A stretch of 64,000 nucleotides of DNA from Gnetum montanum. Its lineage: Eukaryota > Streptophyta > Gnetopsida > Gnetales > Gnetaceae. The DNA is taken from assembly GCA_015680685.1 (NCBI GenBank), contig MNCI01016441.1, positions 44,983 to 108,982 on the forward strand, in the 5' to 3' direction. Of the stretch, positions 54,229-64,000 are shown piece after piece. The translations under genes were made by a program, and so were the position numbers. Below the pieces are notes generated by a model. It did no database searches, was not told where the DNA came from, and was given only the letters and a program-made list of their open reading frames with translations. Every line of letters starts with the position of its first letter. Position 1 is the stretch's first letter.

Positions 54229-56200
54229 TCATTATAAGCCTCATTTGAGTTAATATATTTTAGATTAGATGGTGGATAAGGAGGAGGCCCATCATAGCAT
54301 TTCATATGTTCACTTAGATGATGAGCAAGGAAAGAAAGCATATATGAAAGGTAAATGACCACTCCATCATGAAGGCCCATGATTAGGGACTATCAATCCT
54401 AATGCAACTTGGATCTATAAGGATGTTATCATATTTAAATTTCAACATTTCCACCTATCAAGGACATCCAATGATGATAATTTCCTATTGTTCAACTTGG
54501 GTGATTATCATGACCTCAACAAAGCTATTTTCATTCCAAAGGATCATGTTCATGATAGCAAGATTAAACGTATCAAAATGAATGATGTTCTATTATATAG
54601 ATGATATACCAATGATGATTTCTAGCTTCATGTATAGACATTTAAACATGATTTTTATTTCCAAGTTATCATTAGTAATTGATAGAAGTTGTAGTTATTT
54701 CCCCACACCTTCATCAAATAAGCTAAAATCTAGTATAAACCCTTACAACCTAAGTCAATTTAAGCACAGGAGGAAATTATTAAAAATTTTCTTAACCTAT
54801 GCCTGCATTTCCAACATCCAAAAGAAAATGGATGGATGGAGGAAAGAATCCTATAAATCAATGGACATGACCATAGAGAGATATATTCAAACTACTCATC
54901 ATTGTCTAAATCATGACTTTAGCCAAAGAGAGCAACTCATGCATATTGTGAAATGCTTAAGAAAGAAGACAAGGGAGAAAGTGGATAAATATGCAAAGGG
55001 TTATGTACAAAAAAATTTAGTGATCCAAATTAAAATTCTCCTAGATACTATTAAGGCCAAAATAATCAAAGGTACTATCAAAAGTCCTTGTACTATCAAG
55101 GCCTGGGCAAATGATCAAGTCAAAATCCGTAAAGCCTTGGCAAACTTGGCCCACTAGGTAGACTAAGTTTGGGATGTAATGGATACGAAATTATCCACTA
55201 CCCTCAAGGATCTAGAAGGTAGAATGATTAAGATAACAAAATTCATTGTACCACTAGGCTCAAAAAGAAGTATTAGGGCAAAGATACATAGAAGCTTTCT
55301 TCCTTCAAGGGTATAAAAGAAGGTTTAGATGAGGCTTCCTTAACCTCCAATGATGAGAATACCTATGAGTATTATGTAGATCCTCATGAATGGTAGACTA
55401 AGTTTATGTATACTCCATGGAATAAGTAAATGATGTTATGGCTACTTTGGTAGGATGGTCATACCCTATCTATTTTTTTAGTAATCAAACTAGAAAATAT
55501 GATAGAAGATAGCTTTCCTATCATCATGGGAAGAGCCTAGTTGAGCATCATTAATGCCAAGTTAATTTTCCAAGACCTTCATTTTGAAATTGGTAGGAAA
55601 TATGCAACTGGAAAGACACAATATAAGTAGATCTCATATGATCCTTTCTTGTATTATGTTAAGCATAATTGCATATTGTTGTGTCACAAAGCATCTTTGT
55701 GCCTTCAAAGACATAAACTTCCTTAAAGAACATTTCATCCATGAAGCTACACATTAGGTTTTTAAGAGACCAATCAATGCTATTATCTTATCTTATGCCA
55801 AATCATCTAATTCAAAAAGGGATAACATAATGAAGGTAGATGTGGTGGTGCAATATGATCCTAAATTCTGGAGGTCTCTTAATTTATCTTAGGATATTTC
55901 TACATCATTACTTGAACTCACACCACTTCTAAAAGGCTTGGAATATTTTTTCATTATAAATGGTCATCCCATCATCATCCATTCCTCTCTAACAACCATC
56001 CAAAAGGTTGAATTTAAAAAGGCAGTTGTAAAGTGAAAAAGAGCCTTTCCCTAGTCCCTTGATAAATTCATGGGAATCAATCCTTCAAATAGTTAACACC
56101 ACATATATACAAATGTGAGTGTTAGATCTTGATAGATAGTTTAATGTAGACTAAATTCAAATATTTAGGACATGGTAAAAGGTGAAATCATCCATCTTCT
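54229..56200 (+). pseudogene. Athila-like gag and protease region
   Basis: From 54582 one frame (to 55157) has a Lys-rich gag-like segment (KAKIIKGTIKSPCTIKAWAND). Further on, near 55500-55580, the frame shows SFPIIMGRA.LSIINAKLIFQD, matching the protease end pattern ILGRPFL.T..A.IDV of Athila/Tat elements. The start of gag is cut off, since the chromovirus LTR ends at 54228. Stops and indels are frequent. No LTR of its own is seen on this side. Confidence 0.55.
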
Positions 56201-56990
56201 ATGGGCTACTTTCATTGCTCCTATCTCTAATAGTGAGTGATCAATTTGACTATAGCTACACCTAAGAAGGAAAACTAATGGAGAGTATGTATCAACTATA
56301 GATCACAAAATGCTATCACTTTTAAGGATGATTTCTTGTTGCCATTTTTGAACTAGGCATTGGATAATATCTCTATCCAAGAATACTATAGCTTTTTTTA
56401 TGGCTACTCTAGTTATAATCAAATCAATATAGCACCAAAAGACCTAGCCAAGACTATCTTTATCTATCCATGGGGAACCTTTTCTTCTAAGCATATGTCC
56501 TTTAGATTATGTAATGAACTAGTCATGTTCCAATGGCAATTAATGTCCATGTTTCAGGATTACATCAACAAGAATATAAAATTCTTCATGAATGACGTTT
56601 TCACTTATGGAAAATCATTTAATGAAATCTTGGATCAACTTGAAGTTCTCTTACATTCATATTGCCAAGTAAACTTAAAGCTAAATTTGAAAAAGAACTA
56701 GCTGATGATGACTACGGACATTATTCTTGGCCATAGATTTTTAAAAAAGAGGATTGAAGTTGATCTTGACAAGATCCATACCATTGAGAACATGACATAA
56801 ATGCCCATGATAGTTAAATAGAGGTGATCTTTCTTGGGCCATACTAGTTACTATCATCATTTTATTAAATATTATTCTAGAATAGGCAAGACTTTATTTG
56901 AGCTCATAAAGAAAAATTTTCTATTCTTGTGGAGTAAGAATTATGAAAAGGCCTTCTAATATTAGACGTAAAGGCTAAGACAAACCCCTA
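56201..56990 (+). pseudogene. Athila-like reverse transcriptase
   Basis: RT motifs in one frame: TPKKEN.WRVCINYRSQN at 56258-56310, KDDFLLPFLN, FFYGYSSYNQINIAPKD at 56390-56445, YPWGTFSSKHMSFRLCN, and FMND at 56588-56599 where the catalytic FMDD is expected, so one catalytic Asp is Asn. GKSFNEILDQLEVLL follows, a pattern typical of Athila-type RT (SF...L..LE.VL). TAG/TAA breaks at 56276, 56354 and 56699. Copying of RNA into DNA would be impossible with this active site. Confidence 0.8.
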
Positions 56991-58790
56991 TGTTGCAAAG
57001 TCCTAATTGGATTCAACCCTTGTACATGATGAAAAATGCTTCTAACTTTGCATTGAGGGATATTCTAAATGATTTGATGAAAAAAAGAGATCCTACTACA
57101 TCCACTATGCTAGCAAAAGCATTATGAGGCCTCAGTTAGACTACACCACCACAAAAAAGAAGATGATGACCATTGTTTTTGCACTTAACAATTCAAAAAT
57201 TATGTATTGGGGTGAAAAATCTTCATTCACACTGATCATAGTGCTATCAGGTTCCTCATTAATAAATCAAGTGTCAATCCTCATGTGATACAATGGCTAA
57301 ATCTCTTACAATAATTTGACCTCCATATGATTGACTATAAGGGAGTTGATAACATGATGGAAAATCATCTGTCACAATTACAAATTGACAACAAGGAAAA
57401 AGATGTTCTTTTCAATACAATTCTAGATGATCACATTTTTAAGGTCATTCTTAAATCGAAGAGTGGATGTTAATGCCCATGATATGAAAATATTCTCAAT
57501 TACCTAGTGGCCCAAAAGCTTCCTTTTGGATGTGACAAACATAAGATCCAATGATTTCAATACTAGGTAAGTCCTTGGTTATCAAAGAGCATCTCTACAA
57601 GTGATGCCCTAATGGCCATGTATAGTGGTGTGTTCCTAATGAAAGCTAAGGTGATATCTTGGCTCACATGCACCATGGCATCTATGGTGGGCACTATGCT
57701 AGAAAAAGAACCATGATAGAGTTATTGCTTGTCAGGTATCTTTAGCCCACCATGTTTCATGATGCTCAATAGTCCATGCATTGCTACAATAATTGCTATC
57801 ATGAAGAATATATGTCCTCACATATGGAGAAACCATAGCAATGGATACAACAATTGGAGCCCTTTGACATGTGGGGGGTTGACTTTGTTAATTCCATCTC
57901 TCTTACCTCTAATAGAAAAGCATACATTATTGTATGTGTTGATTATTACACGAAGTGTGCATAAGCTACTATTGTTAAGGACTGTTCATCTATCATTGTA
58001 GCCAAATTCCTTTAGAACAATGTACTCTAAAGATTTGAAATCCCATGAATCTTGATCTTTAATAATGGTACATATTTTCCTAGCAAGGTTTACAATAACT
58101 TATTAGAATCTTATGGAGTTAATCATAAATTAACTTGACCTTATCATGTGTAGGGAAATGATCAATTGGAAGTCACTAATTGTGAAATTTTTAGAATACT
58201 TAGGAAAATGATTAGTATGTACAGAAGAGATTTGACCAACAAGCTTAATGATATGCTTTGGGCTTATTGAATGACATGGAAAACTCCCATGGGATATACT
58301 CCATTTGAGTTGGTCCATGAACAAGTTCCACGACTTCCTCTTAATCTTGAGATTTTGCTCAAAAAGATAGGCTAATTAACTTCAACCTTCTTGATGAAAA
58401 CTACAGAATCACCTTGATGTATAGTAAATTGAAACATTCTTACACCAAGGCTCACCATGATATTCACACCAGAGATTTTTATTTCAAAACTAGAAATAAG
58501 GTCTCTATCTTAATCCACACCACTTCACCCATTTGGATGAGTTTCAATTTTAATGGAAAGGACCATACATTGTCCACACTAGTGAACAATCTCAAGCAGT
58601 CCATATTTATTATCCTAATGACCTAGATAAAAAATTTTTGATTAATGGGCAACACCTGAAGCATTATAGAGAATATCTTCCTTCTTTAAGGGTACCTAAT
58701 ANATTTTGATTAATGGGAAACATCTGAAGCATTATAGAGAATATCTTCCTTCTTTAAGGGTACCTAATACTCAATCTTGTATCTTGTACT
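56991..58790 (+). pseudogene. Athila-like RNase H and integrase
   Basis: The RNase H part (about 57000-57450) shows traces such as NASNFALRDIL and, after a frame change, HYASK. The integrase part (57620-58790) has a zinc-finger region with HMHHGIYGGHYA near 57665, a core with VDYYTKCA near 57935 and PWDI/TPFELV words near 58290. The usual end INGQHLKHYREYLPSLRVPN lies at 58640. Frames change several times and TAG/TAA stops are common. The final 70 bp are given twice around the n at 58702. Spacing fits a complete pol. Confidence 0.7.
58620..58775 (+). repeat. Direct duplication of about 73 bp around the n at 58702
   Basis: TTTTGATTAATGGG.AACA.CTGAAGCATTATAG through GGTACCTAATA appears before and after the n with two base differences. 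This is the mark of two overlapping contigs that were joined without merging. Confidence 0.8.
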
Positions 58791-61395
58791 CATAGGTCTA
58801 TTAAGTGATAGATATGGATCAATTATGAGGAAGAATTCTCCATGACATGTGAAATTTTTTTTCATTCTATTCTATTATTTTGCTTATGTGTCTTGATAAA
58901 GTTTGTATGTTTAATTAGTGCTATTTATATTTTTAATCTTAAAAATCAATCATTCATGTTTTTTCCTTTTGTTAAGTATGTTTGCATGTGTATGCGAAAA
59001 ATAATTAATGTACTTTATGAAAGCTCACCTAATAAGCCAATGTTGGATGGGTGAGTTATAAATACAATGATGATGTAGGAGTGTCAAATGGTCCAATGTG
59101 TAGCCTTGACCAATGGAAATTTGATGTAACAAAATTCATCTACCCATTTTCTTCTATCCATCATTAGTGAACTAGGCTTATATTCACTACAAGCTATTGA
59201 AGTTGATGCTACAAGGACCATGGATAGGTGGTGGGTCCACACATTAGGGTGTGAGCTTTAGATTTCTAGAAGACTGCTTGATCACTAGAAAGAAAAGGAT
59301 GTGCTATCAAGGATCCTTGTGACCATTGAATGGATATAATTGATGTGATTAGAACAAGGTGCACATGTTCTCTTGCATGGAGACACTAGTTATAATAGGT
59401 TAAGGATCTTAAAAACCTATTTGTGTCATGTGATGAGGGATGAATTTTCCTATCATGCATGTCAAACACTCTAGATAGTGATCTAACACTCTAATTATTC
59501 CCATAACCCTCATGCAACATCAAAAGACCTCTTCTCATAAAAATAAAAATGAAAAAAAAAAGACTAAGAGAAAATNTGTAATTGCTCAACTCAAAAAAAA
59601 GAAAGTAGTGAATCAATATCCATGTGATCCTTTTTCATGTTCAACCCATGGTCTAGATCACTTGAATTCTAATGTAATAGTTAATGAAAATCTCATAATT
59701 TATTCTTACTTATGATCATGAAGTCCCAAAAGTCTCTTTCTTAGGAAATTTTGGTGACATCTATTATTGCTTCCACCCAATTCCTAAATTCATTTGCTTT
59801 TTAGGGGTCAAAATTTCTAATTGTTAATCAAAATCATGATAATATCCATTGTATCTTGGTCATGGTTTGTAATCTCTATTAGAATTGAAATTGATAAATG
59901 TAGCTAGAGGAATTGACAACACGATTTTGTTAGAGAAAAATTCAAGGAGCCTATTGTACATTTGTTCATGGATGAATGAAAACCAAACAAGAATCTTAAC
60001 TTCTAGATTTCTTGTGATGTGCTAAATTAGTTCAATTTCCCAAATGATTAAGCCATAGAATAACCAAGACTAGATGACACTAGTGGTGATTGGTTTAACC
60101 TTGAAGTTAGAATGGAAATTTAGAGAACTAGCATTATCATATGAAAGAGTAACAGTGATGGGACATGGTGGATCTCTTGTAGTATGTCAGACATGCTTAC
60201 ATGCTCTAAAAGCTAATTGAATGATTGATTGGAAATATAGTAATATTGCACACTCTATCCCCTTCTTATCCATCATGCATTCTCCATTCATTTCCATTCC
60301 ATATCTTATCCATTATTGTCTATTATAGGAAGTCAACTAGGTAAAGTGAAGGATAGGATTTTTCATCCAAGGGGATGGACTTGCATTGGATGCTAATGTC
60401 TCATTGGTTATTGAGAATCCATGGATGTCCCATCAAAAAGTTTCATAATGACAAAAATGGTAGAGGTTTGCTATGAGGAGAATCCACTTATGAATCCTTG
60501 GTGACATGGCATTATGAGCAAGTAAGCTCAAACTTAACTCTTAGGATGGTGGTGGTTATGTGGCATAAGGTACTCAGTTGATCTTCTATATGTGTGGTTA
60601 TGATGTTATGAGCCTAATGACTTAGCCAAGACTACTCTTTTCAGTTTCATCTCTTTCTTAGGTATTTGATTATATTGATTTGGTTTAGTATTGGTATTTA
60701 GACTCTTTTTGGTTTATTACCTCTCATTCTTACATTTGTAGTTATTGTGTCGATGTTCCCCAAAGCATGCCATCAATTAATGTTATCCAAGACTAATGTC
60801 TTCTCTTAGTCATGGAGGAGAGACACCATTGGATGTGTTTTCTAGTCTTGTCTTATTACCATACCTTTGTACATATTTAANGAATTAAAGAGGATATAGC
60901 AGAGATCATCCATCACACCAAAGGCATTCCTAATTCCATAGGCATGCTAGGGATGCTTCTTGCTAGTCATCATACCTTGACCTCTTTCTTCTTAAATTGG
61001 TAGTTTTTTAATGAGTCCTATGTTAAAATATTTGCATAATTGTATTCCTCTGCATTAACCTTGTCATATTTCTAGTCTTATGTTAAATCTAAGGAACTAG
61101 ATTTATCTAGTTGTGGAAGAATGACGAAGGAACTAGGGGCAATTTATATTTTGTTTATACATCATAGATCTAGGAAAGTATTTTTTGAATCCAATGTTTA
61201 TAGTATAGTATGTTTAGTTGAGGTTATTAGTCCTCAACAATGTATCCTTACCTCTTGTATCATACTTCAAGGTTTCATGCCTAATTCCAAGTCCTTTAGG
61301 ATGATTCTAACTTTAATCAAATGTCCTAGGATCATTCCAAGACATGCTTTTAAGCTTCAATTTGTTCTAGCAAGAAAGTAGTTAATTGTGGCTAA
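58791..61395 (+). other. 3' spacer of the Athila-like element
   Basis: About 2.6 kb between integrase end and predicted PPT. Athila elements often carry an env-like ORF here, but no conserved reading frame was seen; short frames at 58842, 59512 and 61121 have no motif. Single n at 59576 and 60881. Nothing else recognised. Confidence 0.4.
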
Positions 61396-61403
61396 TGAGG
61401 GGG
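61396..61403 (+). other. Predicted polypurine tract (GAGGGGG) of the Athila-like element
   Basis: AATGAGGGGG stands directly before TGTTAATTACCC, a typical LTR start. The position fits an Athila-type element whose pol ends at 58790. No second LTR is available to confirm it. Confidence 0.45.
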
Positions 61404-64000
61404 TGTTAATTACCCTACACCAGTGCACCTCTTACATTAGTGTAGGAGCACCTGTGCATAGTCTTGCCTAACCCTTCTTACCTATAGTGTAACTATAAGT
61501 ATCAAGTATAGCGTCAACAAGCCTCCATTGGCATCTAGACACTAAAGAACACTCTTTGTTCCCATGTGAAAACTAAAAGTACTTGAAGATATTTCTCACA
61601 AAATAAGAAGTATTACATAGTCATTTCTCAGGCTTGTGGCATTTGGTTTTGAGAACAGCTCTTCCTCCCTTAGGTACGTTAATGTCCTTTTATGTTTTTA
61701 TATGTGTTTCAAGTCATCACTTTCACAAGTGCAACTAAACTCTATTAGAGTGCTACCATGCTTACGTAACCCATAACCATTTGGTCAATGCAAAGTCTAG
61801 TATTTGCATAGTGAATAAAGCTTATGATTTTTCCTCATTTTACCATTTAGGCCTTAAAAATTAACATACAAAAAACATTATAAATCTTAAAATCATAAAA
61901 ATATTTATTTATTTATTTCTCATTTTCATAAGCTACAATCATGCAACCTTATCTAAGAAGGTCACAACTATATGACATGGTGTTGGATCATCAAGGTTAT
62001 GACTAATAGCCATTTTATTACATTTTGTATGTGTTTTTTTACCTATTCCTTGAGGTATTTTGACACATATGTATCTATGTGAATGAGCATTCTTCTTATC
62101 ACCAAGTGGGATTATGATGCATGTATGTTTGTTATCATTTTTTCTTTATAACTATGAAATACATAAAAATCATAGATATTTTTTTCTCTTTTTCTCCATG
62201 GTTTCATAGAACTAAATTGTATCATATGTATTATAATATATTTTACACATTTTTGAACACAACAACATGTGCAAGCATTCTTGAAAATCCACTTAACATC
62301 ATCTTTGAAGCTTTTGACTGGATTGCACTAGGATTCAAATGATAAATCCCTTAGTCCAAAACTAGCAAGAGTCCTATCAACAAGTATCATGGAGGACTTG
62401 CAAGTGATGTTATGAATATGCATTTTAACCTCCCTCAAAATTTATGATGTTATTCATATCTAGCTATTTAATTTAGTTATCTCTTTGATTCCTAGTAAAA
62501 ATGCATATTGCCTTTCTAATGTTGATCAAGCTCATTGTAGCAAGTAATGGTTCATCATAATCATCATGATCCTCAGGGTCCTTATCATGATTATGTCTCC
62601 CTTAGTGTTTCCTACTATGCCTTCATTCACATTGTGTCCACCTTCTTACTCATGTCTATCACTCTTTTGTTATCATAGTGATGGTCCCTTCGATTACATT
62701 TACCTAATCTATGATCATTACCTATCCTATCTTGGCCACATTAACCCTTATTAAAGATTGAAAATGAGGATGAAAAGGATGAAGATTGAAATCTCAAAAA
62801 TTCATGCTAGCTAGATCTCTTCTATTAACCATTTTGATATTCTCTTGATTACCTACTAGAAGACATCAATATTCAAACCCTCCTTGTATTAGATCTCATT
62901 CTCTTCTTGTCTTGGTTACTTGCCAAGGTTGAATATAACCATGAATAATTAATGTCATCTTTGATAAGGGGTAACGGATTTTGACATTAAGATTTTCCAA
63001 ATTAATAGTTAGTATTTTCTTTTTATAACTATGATGTTAGTTAAATAGAAGTTCCTTTTCTCTTGGAAGCTTCATGGCATGTCTCCATAAAATAGTCCTT
63101 TTGTAGTTAAGCCTTAGTGGGCTAATAGGACCTAGATATTTCATCACCTGCTTTGTAGTTTGGAGATACTACTTCAAGTTCAACCTTCATTTATGCTATC
63201 ATAAGCATTGATGAAACTAAGCAATCAAGTGGTAACATAATATTTTCTTTCAAGTTCCTCCACCATAGTTATTCATCTTAATGGAGAATAAAAATATAAT
63301 CTATATAATATGGGTTTGAATGATGATATACCATCTTTAGTTATTGTGGCACTTCATCTTGATTCTTAATGTTTCTATCATGTTATTTTTCTAAGTCATT
63401 AACAAGTGGAAAATCTATCTTGAGAGAAGAAGACATTTGCAATTTATAAGTGTGTCTTTAAGTAAAATATTATTATTTTCAAATGATTCATCTTTTTAGG
63501 CTCTAACAATAAATCTTGAATAATTCTATCTAAAATACTAGTACCAAGCCTCAGTAATAAAACCCATGATGAGTGATCAAGTAGATCCTATGCTCAAGAA
63601 TATAGTTCATAATCATTCACATACAATGTGTTCAAATTTCATGGATTAAGACTAATTTAAATAGCTTAGATAGCTAGGCATTATGTCACTGGTTATTGCC
63701 TTCCCAATTACACATTTATAGCCTTAATTCTTATAGTTAAATGTGATTGAGACACATGATAAGAATATTATTATTATATGAAAATGTTAAATTTCTAGTC
63801 TATTTAATGTAATGATAAAAAATGAATCTAATTTAGCTTAGACATAAAGCATCTATTTCCAACACATTCTACATAAGCTATCAAGAAACTTATAGCTTGT
63901 GTATAAGAAACTTACATAAGCTATCTTGATGTTCATGTTCTTCATCCATAATAACGGTTTTCTTGGACTCCTCATTAAGGCTAAGTAAGGCCTTTTAATG
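61404..64000 (+). repeat. Predicted 3' LTR of the Athila-like element, running out of the window or truncated
   Basis: Begins TGTTAATTACCCTACACC. No 5' LTR is in the window (the 5' side was lost at the chromovirus), so the length is unknown; Athila LTRs are often 1.2-2 kb, so the last part of this interval may be unrelated AT-rich DNA. No gene is seen to 64000. Confidence 0.4.

Noticed and set aside
47938-54233. Target site duplication for the chromovirus
   Set aside because: The flanking 5-mers CTTAG and TCATT do not match; no shift of the ends gives a convincing duplication.
61121-61381. 86-codon plus frame as an env-like remnant of the Athila-like element
   Set aside because: No transmembrane or signal features that convince and no conserved partner in the window.

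Overview
The window is intergenic DNA from a large, repeat-dominated plant nuclear genome. It carries plant-type Ty3/gypsy (Tat/Ogre-like, Athila-like, chromovirus) and Ty1/copia-like elements, initiator-Met-tRNA-type primer binding sites, AT-rich spacers and many C-to-T decayed reading frames. A gymnosperm or other giant-genome seed plant would fit, but the sequence alone does not prove the taxon. I see no intact host gene, tRNA, rRNA or CRISPR array. Almost every reading frame is a decayed transposon frame.

Layout. 1-5372: truncated minus-strand copy of a Tat-type Ty3/gypsy element (gag, protease, and on the opposite strand the 3' end of an extra spliced gene). 5375-6130: LTR-like repeat. 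7868-8079 plus 27602-30231: an unrecognised conserved ORF (family B), split by a 19.5-kb Tat-type element at 8080-27601 with 1.8-kb LTRs and a perfect 5-bp target duplication (CCAAA). 32155-36910 and 38486-41432: copia-like elements that show gag but no pol. 36950-38485 and 41448-42025: pieces of a minus-strand gypsy gag. 44170-47130: second family B copy, minus strand. 47943-54228: chromovirus with LTRs, PBS, gag-pol and chromodomain, minus strand. 54229-64000: plus-strand Athila-like element whose predicted 3' LTR starts at 61404. Gaps lie at 25297-25661, 39526-39588 and 50620-50845. Single n characters at 22821, 23264, 40277, 50007 and 58702 mark contig joins, several with flipped or duplicated pieces.

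The most interesting object is in the 8080-27601 element. Between protease and reverse transcriptase lies a module of about 5 kb, bracketed by tandem repeats, that carries an antisense gene. It has a TATA-like box, an ATG at 19055, eight inferred exons with GT/AG borders, matching phases at six of seven introns, a stop at 14622 and an AATAAA signal at 14546. The conceptual product is about 1,100 residues and I do not recognise its family. A clearly diverged copy at 1-1221 keeps the same last two introns in the same phases. This points to a multi-exon gene carried and conserved by the retrotransposon family, later decayed mainly by CAG-to-TAG changes.

All exon calls are conceptual and were made by eye. 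Element boundaries without LTR pairs or target duplications are approximate.
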